64,000 bases of DNA. Source: Fibrella aquatilis (GTDB lineage Bacteria; Bacteroidota; Bacteroidia; Cytophagales; Spirosomataceae). Below the pieces are notes generated by a model. That model made no database searches, was not told the origin of the DNA, and saw only the letters and a list, made by a program, of their open reading frames with translations. Shown here piece after piece: positions 33,581 to 42,940 of this stretch (position 1 is its first letter; each line of letters opens with the position of its first letter). The position numbers and the translations under genes are program-made. Location of the stretch: assembly GCF_017353255.1 (NCBI RefSeq), contig NZ_JAFMYU010000018.1:62001-126000 (forward strand), written 5' to 3'.

Positions 33581-34810
33581 CTACGAACTTCGCGCCGACC
33601 GGGACGAACCCGCCCCCAACCGATTTGCCTCGCGAAACTGCGCTGGGGTTTGGCCCGTGATGCGCTTGAAAGCGGTGTGAAACGCCGACGTAGCATTATA
33701 CCCTACGCGCTCGGCAACGTCGTCTATTTTGAGGCCCGCCGTGGCAGGTTCGGTGAGCAGGCGTTGGGCTTCGGCCACGCGGTGGGTAGCCAGCCAGTCG
33801 AAGAAGGTCTGGCCGAGGCGGTCGTTGAGCAACTGCGACAGGTGGTGGGGGCTGGTGCGAAGTTGCCCCGCCAGTTTAGGCAGCGAGAGCGTGCTGTCGA
33901 GGTGGGGTTTGTCGGTGAGCAGCAATTGGTCGAGGCGGGTGAGTACGGCATCTTCGGCTTCGTTGGTCAGGGCCGATTTTTCGTATTTCTTCTTTGGCTC
34001 GTCGGGCATGGGTGAAGGCGCTGGCATGGCTGCCGGGGGAGTACTGCTGAAGAAAGCCACGCCCCGCATGGCCATGAAATTGATCAGGTAGATGGTCAGC
34101 GTGATATAGCAGGCCAGGATATAGTCGCCCAAGTCTTCGTTGAACTGGGGCTTTACGAGCGCAATCAGCAGCGGAAAGGATAGGTTTGCCAGGCCCAGGT
34201 TGCGCAGCTGCCTGAGGGGTCCCGGTGGCGACTGCCAGAACGACTGCCCAGCCTGCTGGTACGATTTATTGATTTGGTACAGTGCCAGCAGCGCATAGAT
34301 CAGGGCACTCAGCAGCGTGAGTTCACTGACGTAGTTGCGCAGGCCGAAGCAAAAATCTTCGGCCATATACAGGGCTGGTTCGGCAACTTGGGGTAGTTCG
34401 GGATGGTAGGCTTCGAGGTAGTTATTGTACTTGAATTCGGCGGGTTGGTAGAGCCACGAAATCGCGTTGACGGCCCACAGCCCCGCCGGTAGCAGGTGCC
34501 AGCCCCAGCGGCGGGGTAATCGGTCATGCAGCCGGGCAAAGACGAAAAGGAAGCTGAGCGGCCCCAGCACAAAATTAAGCGGCTCCGAAAAATCGACGAG
34601 TTGGGGCAGGCGGCTGATGTAGTTGGTATAACACAGCAGAATCTCAGCCGACACGGCCGCCAGCGCCAGCATCAACCAGCCAATACTCCGATTAGCCACA
34701 TGCCGCCGCCGTACGCCCGATAGAAAGAAAAAACCCAGAAAAAGGCCCTGTGCTACACCCAGGAGCATAATGAGGCCAAACAGGTCGAGATGAAGGGCTA
34801 GCGGTTGCAT
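33581..34810 (-). CDS. AraC-family regulator with membrane-bound N-terminal domain
   Basis: A 409-aa protein. Six or seven hydrophobic segments occupy residues about 8-250, a short Pro-rich linker follows (PPAAMPAPSPMPDEPKK), and the AraC-type DNA-binding domain spans about 285-400. That domain contains LAGQLRTSPHHLSQLLNDRLGQTFFDWLATHRVAEAQRLL and IDDVAERVGYNATSAFHTAFKRITGQTPAQFR, both helix-turn-helix units with the usual GYNxxSAFxxAFKxxTGxTP signature. It would sense a membrane signal and regulate transcription directly. The divergent or nearby acyltransferase gene may be a target; inference. Confidence 0.9.
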   Translation of the reverse strand: MQPLALHLDLFGLIMLLGVAQGLFLGFFFLSGVRRRHVANRSIGWLMLALAAVSAEILLCYTNYISRLPQLVDFSEPLNFVLGPLSFLFVFARLHDRLPRRWGWHLLPAGLWAVNAISWLYQPAEFKYNNYLEAYHPELPQVAEPALYMAEDFCFGLRNYVSELTLLSALIYALLALYQINKSYQQAGQSFWQSPPGPLRQLRNLGLANLSFPLLIALVKPQFNEDLGDYILACYITLTIYLINFMAMRGVAFFSSTPPAAMPAPSPMPDEPKKKYEKSALTNEAEDAVLTRLDQLLLTDKPHLDSTLSLPKLAGQLRTSPHHLSQLLNDRLGQTFFDWLATHRVAEAQRLLTEPATAGLKIDDVAERVGYNATSAFHTAFKRITGQTPAQFREANRLGAGSSRSARSS

Positions 34811-34859
34811 GCCACAAACTTACCTAAATAGGTCAACACCCGGCCAAAGGCTCACGCCG

Positions 34860-35828
34860 TTATACGCCTTCATCAGCCACGGTAACGGTGGGTTTGGTGG
34901 CCGTTTTCTGGTTATAGAAAATAGACAGGGCCATTAGCAGCACGCCGAAAAGCACTGCTGTGAGGGCGAAATAAACGGTAAATGGTTTCTGAGCCGTCAG
35001 CGAAATGCGAACCAGGATAGTGGAGATAACAAACCCGGCGTTTCGGAACAGGACATCGTAGGAGTTGGCGTAGATGAACGAAAAGATCAGTAGAAATACG
35101 TCGACGAAGATCATCACGCTGAAAAATTCCTTGTAAAACACAGCATTAGGGTTGGGTAGATGTCCGCCCGCCTGGATAGCACCAAACAATTCAACAGACC
35201 AACCCACCAGACTAATTACTGATTGCACCAGTAGCAGCAGGCAGAGCAGGAACGCCGCCGCTTTTTTTACCTGAATAAATTGATTGCGTTTGGCGTGTGT
35301 TTCGGCAGCATCGGTGGTGGCGACGCGCCTGGTACGGGCAAAGAGCCGGTAGTAAACAATCGTCAGAAAAAATAAGAGGAGCGACCCGAAGAGATCAAGG
35401 CCAATGTCGCCGAGGAACTCGATGGTATAGAGATCTGGTTTGTCGAGGTCGTAGTCGGCGATATCGTGAAAAAAACTTCGAATCGTGATCAGCGTCATGA
35501 TCTCAAACTGCTTGCCTATGAAGCTGGCAATGCTTTTGGGTAGAATAAGCACCAGTGTCAGCACTTCATAGAACAGAAAAATACTGAACGGCGTATAGAT
35601 CGTCTGGAGGTAGCTGGAGGGAATCTGTGGCGAAAAGTACGGACCGAGCAGCGCGTGTTTTGCCAGAAAGATCAGCAGCAGGTGTAGCACAAAGCCCACT
35701 AGGGCCATATTGATAATAAACAATTCTACCCGGCCAACGGCATTGTCGCTAAACACGGTGTTGTACCGGTCACTCAACCAGTCTACCAGGCTGGTTGGGC
35801 GGTTTGGTTTTTGCATGGGATTAAGCAC
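34860..35828 (-). CDS. Multi-pass membrane protein, 322 aa, unknown
   Basis: A protein with about seven hydrophobic segments (MALVGFVLHLLLIFLAKHALLGPYF, IEFLGDIGLDLFGSLLLFFLTIVYYRLFA, AFLLCLLLLVQSVISLVGWSV, FALTAVLFGVLLMALSIFYNQK). I did not recognise the family. ATG 35816 (MQKPNRPTSL) is an alternative start 4 codons later. Neighbours on both sides are membrane proteins in the same direction without overlap. No function can be assigned. Confidence 0.75.
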   Translation of the reverse strand: MLNPMQKPNRPTSLVDWLSDRYNTVFSDNAVGRVELFIINMALVGFVLHLLLIFLAKHALLGPYFSPQIPSSYLQTIYTPFSIFLFYEVLTLVLILPKSIASFIGKQFEIMTLITIRSFFHDIADYDLDKPDLYTIEFLGDIGLDLFGSLLLFFLTIVYYRLFARTRRVATTDAAETHAKRNQFIQVKKAAAFLLCLLLLVQSVISLVGWSVELFGAIQAGGHLPNPNAVFYKEFFSVMIFVDVFLLIFSFIYANSYDVLFRNAGFVISTILVRISLTAQKPFTVYFALTAVLFGVLLMALSIFYNQKTATKPTVTVADEGV

Positions 35829-35882
35829 TGCCGATTCGCCCGGGAAAAGCCCAATGCTGGTTAGCGCTCTCCGTAAATATAC

Positions 35883-36521
35883 TTAAATAAGCCCAAACAC
35901 GGCCAGGCTGCTCACCAACACGCCCAGGCCCCAGCCCGCCAGCACCTGGCCCAGCGTGTGGGCGTTGAGTTGCAGCCGCGCCGTGGCCACCAGCCCGCTC
36001 AGTGCCAGCAGGCCTACAAGAGGCACAAACAGATCAGTGTCGCCGTATTTGGCCATCAGGGCCAGCACCACGCCTAACACCCCGCCAATGCCCACGGTAT
36101 GGGCACTGATTTTCCAGTACAGGCTGATAATGGCCACCAGCAGAATAGACAGCGTAATGGCCCCCAGCACCACGGCCAGTTGAGGCGAAGTGTCGGAAAG
36201 GAGGTTCATCCGAAAGGCAAACAGGTACGTAACTACGGTATAAATCAGGCCCGTGAGCAGCATCGGCCATTTGCGGTCGGTGCGCTCGGGCATGGTCATG
36301 TCGGCCAGGCGACCGGTGCGGTAGAGGTAGTAGATGACCATGCTGGGTACCATAAACGTGCCGATAAACAGCAGCAGCAGTATGCTTGCCTGCGCCTTCA
36401 CCGAATACGTATCGACATTGAGCCGAACCGGCGTGACGTACATCAGCAGGCCAAACAAGTACGTCGGCATCAGCAACGGATGGCAGACAACGGAAAGGAA
36501 TTGAGCGAGGCGGGGGTGCAA
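35883..36521 (-). CDS. PAP2-like membrane phosphatase-family protein, 212 aa
   Basis: Six hydrophobic helices. The C-terminal third (KISAHTVGIGGVLGVVLALMA, then GLVATARLQLNAHTLGQVLAGWGLG) has the SxHxxG and ARLxLxxHTxxQVxAG spacing of PAP2-type lipid phosphatases, with the two catalytic His in SAHTVG and NAHTLGQ. The first PAP2 motif (KxxxxxxRP) is replaced by a weak MPERTDRKWP segment, so activity is uncertain. It probably acts on an isoprenoid or lipid phosphate in the inner membrane. Confidence 0.72.
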   Translation of the reverse strand: MHPRLAQFLSVVCHPLLMPTYLFGLLMYVTPVRLNVDTYSVKAQASILLLLFIGTFMVPSMVIYYLYRTGRLADMTMPERTDRKWPMLLTGLIYTVVTYLFAFRMNLLSDTSPQLAVVLGAITLSILLVAIISLYWKISAHTVGIGGVLGVVLALMAKYGDTDLFVPLVGLLALSGLVATARLQLNAHTLGQVLAGWGLGVLVSSLAVFGLI

Positions 36522-36524
36522 AAG

Positions 36525-36628
36525 GGGAATTAAGAATTAAGAATTAAGAATGTAAAAATAACCGGCACTGTCAGCCATTGTTCATTCTTAATTCTGCCGC
36601 ATCGGCGGACCGATTCTTAATTCTTAAT
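36525..36628. repeat. AATTAAGAAT near-tandem units in inverted arrangement
   Basis: Three units of AATTAAGAAT-like sequence at 36528-36553 are answered by the reverse complement (TTCTTAATT) at 36582-36592 and again at 36614-36628, just before the rpoN stop. The arrangement can fold into a large hairpin between rpoN and the PAP2-like gene. Similar low-complexity inverted units occur elsewhere in this window. Confidence 0.6.
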
Positions 36629-38076
36629 TACAACTGCTTCCGCAGCCGGGCTACGGGGATGTTGAGTTGCTCGCGGTATTTGGCCACGGTGCGGCGGGCA
36701 ATGTTGTAGCCTTTGTCGTTGAGCATCTTCTCCAGCTTGTCGTCGGAGAGGGGGTTGACTTTGGTTTCCCCGTCGATCATCTCTTTCAGGATGTTCTTTA
36801 CCTCGCGGCTGCTGACGTCCTCGCCAGAGTCGGTGGCGATACCTTCCGAGAAGAAATATTTGAGGGGATAAATGCCGAATTCGGTCTGTACGGCCTTGCT
36901 GTTAGCCACCCGCGATATCGTCGAGACGTCCATATCGATCATCTGGGCAATGTCTTTCAGGATCATGGGCCGCAGCTTGGTCTCGTCGCCGGTGAGGAAA
37001 AAGTCGTACTGATACTGGACAATGGCGTTCATGGTGCGGAGCAGGGTCTGCTGCCGCTGCTTGATGGCGTCGATAAACCACTTGGCCGCGTCGAGCTTTT
37101 GCTTCACAAAACTGACCGTTTCTTTCAACGCCCGGTTGGTTTTGTTGCTCTTGTCGTAGGTATCGAGCATGTCAGCAAACGACCGGCTGATGCGCAGTTC
37201 GGGGGCATTGCGCGAGTTGAGGGTCAATTCCAGCTTACCGCCCACGTTCGAGAGCAGGAAGTCAGGCGTCAGATAGGGGGCGGCGTTGTCATCGCCTTCC
37301 ACCGAGCCGGGCTTAGGGTTGAGCTTGATAATGATCTGCACCACCTTTTTCAGCGATTCGTCGCTCACGTTGAGCCGCCGCTGAATTTTTTCGTAGTGCT
37401 TTTTTGAAAACTCGTCAAAAAACTCTTCGATGATTCGGATGGCCAGTTGTACGCAGGCGTCGGCGGTATCTTTGCGCCGCAGTTGCAGCAGCAGGCACTC
37501 CTGCAAGTCGCGGGCGGCAATGCCGGGCGGGTCGAAGGTTTGAATTTTGTGCAATACGGCCTCGATCTCGTCGGCGTCGACAAACACGTTCTGCGAGAAG
37601 GCCAGGTCGTTGACGATGGCCTGCATCGACCGGCGGATGTAACCGTCGCTTTCAATGCTGCCTAGCAACTGAAGGCCAATAATGCGCTGCTCGTCGGTAA
37701 GGCGGAGGTAGCCAAACTGCTGCATGAGCGAGTCGATCAGGCTAGACCCCATCGCCAGGGGCATTTCGCGGTCTTCTTCGGCAAAGCCGTCGCCCTGCAT
37801 TTTGTAGCCCGCAAACTCATCATTGGCCAGGTAGGTGTCGATGTCGATGTCGTCGTTACGCTCGCTGAAATCGTCTTTGTCGTCGAAATCATCGTCGTAC
37901 TCGTCTTTTGTCTCGAACTCTTCGTCCATGCCTTCTTCCAGCGCCGGATTGATTTCAAGCTCTTCTTCGATCCGATTTTCGAGTTCGGCCGTGGGAATCT
38001 GCAGAAGCTTGATGAACTGGATCTGCTGCGGCGACAACTTCTGTTGTAGCGACTGGCTAAGACTAAGTTTCTGCAT
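36628..38076 (-). CDS. rpoN: RNA polymerase sigma-54 factor
   Basis: A 482-aa sigma-54. The Gln/Leu-rich activator-interaction region is at the N terminus (LSLSQSLQQKLSPQQIQFIKLLQIPTAELENRIEEELEINPALEEG), followed by an acidic linker (about 50-100, rich in Asp/Glu). The core-binding region contains GIAARDLQECLLLQLR. The C-terminal HTH (ILKDIAQMIDMDVSTISRVANSKAVQTEFGIYPLKYFFSEG) is followed by the RpoN box ARRTVAKYRE near residue 460. It directs transcription from -24/-12 promoters with enhancer-binding ATPases. Full length. Confidence 0.96.
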   Translation of the reverse strand: MQKLSLSQSLQQKLSPQQIQFIKLLQIPTAELENRIEEELEINPALEEGMDEEFETKDEYDDDFDDKDDFSERNDDIDIDTYLANDEFAGYKMQGDGFAEEDREMPLAMGSSLIDSLMQQFGYLRLTDEQRIIGLQLLGSIESDGYIRRSMQAIVNDLAFSQNVFVDADEIEAVLHKIQTFDPPGIAARDLQECLLLQLRRKDTADACVQLAIRIIEEFFDEFSKKHYEKIQRRLNVSDESLKKVVQIIIKLNPKPGSVEGDDNAAPYLTPDFLLSNVGGKLELTLNSRNAPELRISRSFADMLDTYDKSNKTNRALKETVSFVKQKLDAAKWFIDAIKQRQQTLLRTMNAIVQYQYDFFLTGDETKLRPMILKDIAQMIDMDVSTISRVANSKAVQTEFGIYPLKYFFSEGIATDSGEDVSSREVKNILKEMIDGETKVNPLSDDKLEKMLNDKGYNIARRTVAKYREQLNIPVARLRKQL

Positions 38077-38353
38077 AACTAGGTGGTAGGGTTAGGGCAA
38101 ATAGACCGTGGATAGGGTGGCTGGTAGTAGCGGCCCCTCAATTATCAGACCAATTTAACTAGGTTTTGTTGATCTTGTCAATAAAAAAGTAAAAGGTATC
38201 TCGTAAAATGCCTTCGGCTTATGAGTTAACTGGTTGATAATCAAGAAAAGTACTGTTTGCAAGGTGATTCTTTTCAGAGCAATCGCTCTTGTCAAATTCC
38301 TGACTATTTTGCCCGTTTACCAACATCTAACCGCCCATTGCCGTTGCTTAGCT

Positions 38354-39058
38354 ATGCACACTCCAAGCCGATTGGTTGATCAGTATGACCTGGTTCTACT
38401 AGACCTGATGGATACCCTCATGTTTGGTGGGAACCGCTTTTCCGACCCTCAGGATTACGCCCAAACGTACCGCCAACTGGGTGGTACTTACCACCTTGAC
38501 GACGATGTACAGCGGGTAATCGAGCATACCTACCACACCATGAACACCCACTACGGCGACCCGGCCTATTACGAAAGTTTCCGCCCGGCCCCCGTCTATA
38601 TTGCCGACAGCCTGACTGACCTAGACCTGCCACAGGTCGACCTTGACTGCCTGCATGACGTATTTGCCTATCACGAAATGGGCCGCATTCCCGACGGCCA
38701 CTGCCGCGCCCTGCGCACCCTGGCCACTACCCACCGGCTTGGTCTGGTGAGCAACCTATGGTCAGAAAAAACGCCCTTTGTCGAGGCCTTTCGGGCTAAC
38801 GGCATCCTGCACCTTTTTGATTCACTCGTGTTTTCGTCCGACTACAGCATTATTAAGCCGTCGCCCAAACTGTTTGAGATAAGCCTCCGCGAATTAAGCG
38901 CAGACCCCGCCCGCACCCTGTTTGTGGGCGACAGCCTGGAGCGCGACATTCTGGGCGCCGAAGCCCTGGGCATGGCCACGGTGCTGGTCACGGGCACCAC
39001 CGAATCGACCCACGCGGGCTTGGTGGTGCGCGACCTGCCCGCGCTGTTGCGGCTCTGA
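38354..39058 (+). CDS. HAD-superfamily hydrolase
   Basis: A 234-aa enzyme. The ATG at 38354 (MHTPSRLVDQYDLVLLDLMDTL) is chosen because the longer frame from 38234 only adds AT-rich, non-family sequence. Motif 1 is LDLMDTLMF, with the nucleophile Asp in DLMDT. Motif 2 is LVSNLW, motif 3 the Lys in SDYSIIKPSPKLF, and motif 4 FVGDSLERDILGAEALGMATVLV. This is the haloacid-dehalogenase/phosphoglycolate-phosphatase type with a helical cap at about 25-110. Substrate unknown. Confidence 0.87.
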   Translation: MHTPSRLVDQYDLVLLDLMDTLMFGGNRFSDPQDYAQTYRQLGGTYHLDDDVQRVIEHTYHTMNTHYGDPAYYESFRPAPVYIADSLTDLDLPQVDLDCLHDVFAYHEMGRIPDGHCRALRTLATTHRLGLVSNLWSEKTPFVEAFRANGILHLFDSLVFSSDYSIIKPSPKLFEISLRELSADPARTLFVGDSLERDILGAEALGMATVLVTGTTESTHAGLVVRDLPALLRL

Positions 39059-39074
39059 TATTGCGTTTTTGGGC

Positions 39075-39107
39075 AAAAAAGAAGCCCCGCCGGGTGGGCG
39101 GGGCTTC
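39075..39107 (-). terminator. Terminator of the 39151-39480 gene
   Basis: GAAGCCCCGCC (39081-39091) pairs with GGCGGGGCTTC (39097-39107). On the minus strand the stem is followed by TTTTTT (complement of 39075-39080), so it fits the small minus-strand gene; it may act on the convergent HAD gene too. Confidence 0.88.
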
Positions 39108-39150
39108 AGATAGCCAACGGTATACTGAAAAGCAGTACGCTGGCTGGGTA

Positions 39151-39480
39151 CTATTGAATTTGTTTGCCGAAGCTTTCGAGAGCCGATGCAAGTTGTTGCA
39201 GCGAACCCTGAGCGCCACCGCCCGCCTGTGAAGCCGCCGCCGACGTTTGCTGCGAGAGGCTCATCAACAGTGACGAGATCTCCTGGCTGTCGGGGCTGCT
39301 GCTCTGCAACGCGCTTTTCAGCGATGATAAATCGCTGGCTATTGGGCTGTCACCCAGGCTGCTAATCCAGCTGTCGATCAGCGAGGCACCGTCGGTGGGT
39401 GAAACGCTGGCTGGGTTGCCGCTGAGGGCTTGTACGGTTTGGTCGGTTAGGGCCGATGCGTCTGATGCTTGTGAAGTCAT
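39151..39480 (-). CDS. Small Ser/Ala/Gln-rich protein, 109 aa
   Basis: A 109-aa protein with very high Ser content (SLGDSPIASDLSSLKSALQSSSPDSQEISSLLMSLSQQTSAAAS), no Cys, no signal peptide and no membrane segment. It is predicted mostly helical. It has its own terminator and sits alone between two plus-strand genes. Similar small proteins occur in Cytophagales, but I know no function for them. Confidence 0.7.
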   Translation of the reverse strand: MTSQASDASALTDQTVQALSGNPASVSPTDGASLIDSWISSLGDSPIASDLSSLKSALQSSSPDSQEISSLLMSLSQQTSAAASQAGGGAQGSLQQLASALESFGKQIQ

Positions 39481-39717
39481 GACTGTGGTTTGTTGTAGTT
39501 AAAGACTAGTGGCTAAATAGACTGTATGGCTGTTTTGTTTATTATTTTTTTGTGAACAGCTTAGCTGAAAACTGGAAAGGGGCTAGTGAAGAGGCATTTC
39601 GGCTAAATCCTTTCCAGCGCCATCGTTGTTACCCCTGTAAACAGGCATAAATGAGTGCATCGGGTGTTCCTTCACCTTTTGTTCTTTCACTCGTTCGCGC
39701 TATCACTCTATCACTGA

Positions 39718-41766
39718 ATGAAACTGATTAAAGTAGCTGCTGGTGTGCTCAACCAGACCCCCTTGGCCTGGGACCATAACCGGCAGAATATTATTGCGGC
39801 CATCGACGCGGCTCGTGAACAGGGCGTCAGCCTCCTCTGTTTGCCCGAACTCTGCATCTCCGGCTACAATTGCGACGATATGTTCTTCGCGCAAAACACA
39901 ATAGATCAGTCTGTTGCGTCGCTGCTGGAAATCGTTGATCATACCGCCGGCATCGTGGTGGCGGTGGGCCTGCCGCTGCGCTATAACAACCGCACCTACG
40001 ACGTGGCCTGCCTTATGGCCAACAAACGCATCATCGGCTTCCCGGTAAAACAGTACCTGGCCAACAACGGCATTCACTACGAAACGCGCTGGTTTCAGCC
40101 CTGGACCCTCGGCGTGCGCGATGAGATTAAAGTCGGCGAATTCAGCTACCCCATTGGCGATCTGGTGTTCGATCTGAGCGGTATCCGTATCGGGTTTGAA
40201 ATCTGCGAAGATGCCTGGGTAGCGGGCCGACCGGGGCGGGCGCTGTATGAACGGGGCATCGACATTATTCTGAACCCGACGGCCAGCCACTTCGCCTTTG
40301 GTAAGTCGGTGGTACGCGAACGATTCGTGATCGACGCCTCGCGGTCGTTCGGTATCAGCTATGTGTACTCAAACCTGTTGGGCAACGAGGCAGGCCGAGC
40401 CATCTACGACGGCGACGCCATGGTGGCCTCCAACGGTGAACTGCTGGTATCGGGTCCCCGCCTGAGCTACGAAGACATGCATATCGTGTCGGCCACCGTG
40501 GATGTGGAGCAGACACGGCTCAACCAGACCCAAAACCGGGTGAACCTGGCTTTTGCCCTGCCCAACCTGCGCGTGACCGACCGCTTCGACTGGCCCGAGA
40601 TTTCGCCCGTTTATCAGACTGCCGAACTGGAGCCGTGGGAGCGGTTCGGCTTCATCAAAGAAGAAGAATTTGCCCGCGCCGTGGCTCTCGGCCTGTTCGA
40701 CTATCTGCGGAAAAGCCGGTCGCAGGGGTATGTGCTAAGCCTGTCAGGTGGCGCCGATTCGTCGGCAATTGCGGCCACGGTGTACCTTATGGTGCGGATG
40801 GCGGTGGAGAATATCGGGCTGGACGGAGTGAAGAAAAAGCTGCATTACCTGACCGCCGTGCAGGACTGCGATAGCGCCGAAGCCATGGTGGGTAAGCTGC
40901 TGACCACCATGTATCAGGGCACCCAAAACTCGTCGGACGACACGTTCAATTCGGCCAAAGAGCTTGCTGAGAGCATCGGGGCCACGTTTATGAACATAGA
41001 CATCGACGGACTAGTGGGTACCTACCGGGGCCTGATCGAGGCGCAACTGGGCCGCGAACTGTCGTGGGATACCGACGACCTGGCCCTGCAAAACATTCAG
41101 GCGCGGGTGCGGGCGCCGGGCATCTGGATGCTGGCCAACCTGAAAAATGCCTTGTTGCTGAGTACATCCAACCGCTCGGAGGCCGCCGTAGGCTACGCCA
41201 CCATGGACGGCGACACGGCGGGCAGTATTTCGCCCATTACGGGCATCGACAAACACTTTTTGCGGCAGTGGCTCCGCTGGCTGGAAAACGAGGGCCTCAA
41301 TGTGGTTAACACGCCTAGTTCTGAGGACCGAATCAAACTTACGGGCCTGCACCGGGTAAACAACCTGCAACCCACTGCCGAACTCCGCCCCCTGGAACGC
41401 AACCAAACCGACGAGGACGATCTGATGCCCTACGACGTGCTCAACGAGATCGAGAACGCCGCCATCCGCGACAAAAAGCCACCTCTTGATGTGCTGAAGC
41501 TGATGGAAGTACGCTTCACCGGTACTCACGACCGCGACAAGCTGCTGATCTGGATCGAGCGGTTTTTCAAGCTCTGGAGCCGCAACCAGTGGAAGCGCGA
41601 ACGTTACGCCCCCAGCTTCCACCTCGACGACCACAGCCTGGACCCCCGCACCTGGATGCGCTTCCCGATCCTCTCTGGCGGTTTCGAGAAAGAACTCACC
41701 CAAATGCGCGATTGGGCCGGTGAGCAAAGCAGCAACAGCACCCGCAAAGGCAAGATTGGGTTTTAG
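39718..41766 (+). CDS. nadE: Glutamine-dependent NAD+ synthetase
   Basis: A 682-aa two-domain enzyme making NAD+ from deamido-NAD+, ATP and glutamine, the last step of NAD biosynthesis. The N-terminal nitrilase-type glutaminase (about 1-280) has GFEICEDAW with nucleophile Cys163 and the catalytic Glu/Lys segments LCLPELCISGYNCDDMF and FPVKQYL. The C-terminal synthetase has the PP-loop SGGADSS at 343-349 and LLSTSNRSEAAVGYATMDGDTAGSISPI. The length fits the long, glutamine-using form, so no separate glutaminase is needed. Confidence 0.96.
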   Translation: MKLIKVAAGVLNQTPLAWDHNRQNIIAAIDAAREQGVSLLCLPELCISGYNCDDMFFAQNTIDQSVASLLEIVDHTAGIVVAVGLPLRYNNRTYDVACLMANKRIIGFPVKQYLANNGIHYETRWFQPWTLGVRDEIKVGEFSYPIGDLVFDLSGIRIGFEICEDAWVAGRPGRALYERGIDIILNPTASHFAFGKSVVRERFVIDASRSFGISYVYSNLLGNEAGRAIYDGDAMVASNGELLVSGPRLSYEDMHIVSATVDVEQTRLNQTQNRVNLAFALPNLRVTDRFDWPEISPVYQTAELEPWERFGFIKEEEFARAVALGLFDYLRKSRSQGYVLSLSGGADSSAIAATVYLMVRMAVENIGLDGVKKKLHYLTAVQDCDSAEAMVGKLLTTMYQGTQNSSDDTFNSAKELAESIGATFMNIDIDGLVGTYRGLIEAQLGRELSWDTDDLALQNIQARVRAPGIWMLANLKNALLLSTSNRSEAAVGYATMDGDTAGSISPITGIDKHFLRQWLRWLENEGLNVVNTPSSEDRIKLTGLHRVNNLQPTAELRPLERNQTDEDDLMPYDVLNEIENAAIRDKKPPLDVLKLMEVRFTGTHDRDKLLIWIERFFKLWSRNQWKRERYAPSFHLDDHSLDPRTWMRFPILSGGFEKELTQMRDWAGEQSSNSTRKGKIGF

Positions 41767-41859
41767 CCAGTAGATGTATTGAACGACGAAGCTGCGAGCA
41801 ACATCCTCTTTTAATACAAGTGGAAACCAGAGCACCACGTAATTAATATAACCTGCCTT

Positions 41860-42846
41860 ATGACCAACCGCGCCAGACTCCACGTTATTCTTCTCTGCCT
41901 GTTAGTAACCACGGTGGCCACGGCTCAGACGGCCCAAAACACGTCTGGAAATCCGATTTTCCCCGGTTGGTATGCCGACCCGGAGGCCATCATTTTTGGC
42001 AAGACCTACTGGATATACCCCACCTATTCGGACAAGTATGAGAAGCAGACATTCATGGACGCGTTCTCGTCGAATGATCTGATTACCTGGACGAAGCACC
42101 CGCGCATTGTGGATACCACGAGTATCAAATGGGCGAAGAAGGCCTTGTGGGCACCTGCCGTGGTGGAGAAAAAGGGCAAGTACTACCTCTTTTTCGGGGC
42201 CAACGATGTGCATGAAGGTGAGGTGGGTGGCATTGGCGTAGCCGTAGCCAACTCGCCCGCCGGGCCATTTAAAGACTTGTTGGGCAAGCCACTCATCGGC
42301 CAGATTCATAACAAAGCGCAGCCTATCGACCAGTTTGTTTTTCGGGACAAAGACGGCAAAGAATACCTCATCTACGGCGGCTGGGGCCATTGTAACATCG
42401 CGCAGCTCAAACCCGACTATACCGGGTTCATTCCCTTCGGCAACGGCACCACGTTCCGCGAGATAACCCCTCAGAACTACGTAGAAGGGCCGACTATGTT
42501 CATCAGGAATGGGCAGTATTACTTCATGTGGTCGGAAGGAGGCTGGACAGGCCCGAATTATTCAGTAGCCTATGCCGTAGCCGATTCGCCGTTTGGGCCG
42601 TTTCGCCGGGTGGGTAAAATTTTGCAGCAGGACCCCACCGTGGCTACCGGCGCGGGGCATCACTCGGTCATCAACGTTCCTGGTACCGATGAATGGTACA
42701 TTGTCTACCACCGCCGCCCCCTCACCGAAACCGACGGCAATCATCGCGAAACCTGCATCGACCGGATGTATTTCGATGAAAAGGGCCAGATTCAACCCGT
42801 CAAAATCACCAAAGAAGGTGTGGCGAGTCGGGTGATTGGGAGGTAG
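41860..42846 (+). CDS. Exported glycoside hydrolase family 43 enzyme
   Basis: A 328-aa five-blade beta-propeller hydrolase with signal peptide (about 1-22, ending TVATAQ). GH43 residues: the base Asp40 in FPGWYADPEAIIF, the second Asp in DVHEG/WAPAVVEKKGKYYLFF (blade 2), and the acid Glu in NYVEGPTMFIRNGQYYFMWSEGGW. GH43 enzymes release arabinose or xylose from hemicellulose. A xylanase gene lies at 20410-21519 and a broken fucosidase at 46464, in line with plant-polysaccharide use. Confidence 0.9.
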   Translation: MTNRARLHVILLCLLVTTVATAQTAQNTSGNPIFPGWYADPEAIIFGKTYWIYPTYSDKYEKQTFMDAFSSNDLITWTKHPRIVDTTSIKWAKKALWAPAVVEKKGKYYLFFGANDVHEGEVGGIGVAVANSPAGPFKDLLGKPLIGQIHNKAQPIDQFVFRDKDGKEYLIYGGWGHCNIAQLKPDYTGFIPFGNGTTFREITPQNYVEGPTMFIRNGQYYFMWSEGGWTGPNYSVAYAVADSPFGPFRRVGKILQQDPTVATGAGHHSVINVPGTDEWYIVYHRRPLTETDGNHRETCIDRMYFDEKGQIQPVKITKEGVASRVIGR

Positions 42847-42853
42847 GGCAATG

Positions 42854-42940
42854 CACAATGAATAATGTACAATGTACAATGGTCTGCGTACGCGTAATGC
42901 TCGTGTGCAAGCCATTGTACATTATTCATTGTACATTAAC
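42854..42940. repeat. Long imperfect inverted repeat between convergent genes
   Basis: CAATGAATAATGTACAATG and, about 40 bases later, its inverse CATTGTACATTATTCATTG. The right arm contains the stop codon and last codons of the UnbV gene. It could act as a two-way terminator for the convergent genes 41860-42846 and 42926-46399, and belongs with the other simple-sequence palindromes of this window. Confidence 0.65.

Noticed and set aside
38234-38353. Longer N terminus for the HAD hydrolase
   Set aside because: AT-rich segment with a non-family sequence before MHTPSRLVDQYDL; the HAD fold starts right after the ATG at 38354.
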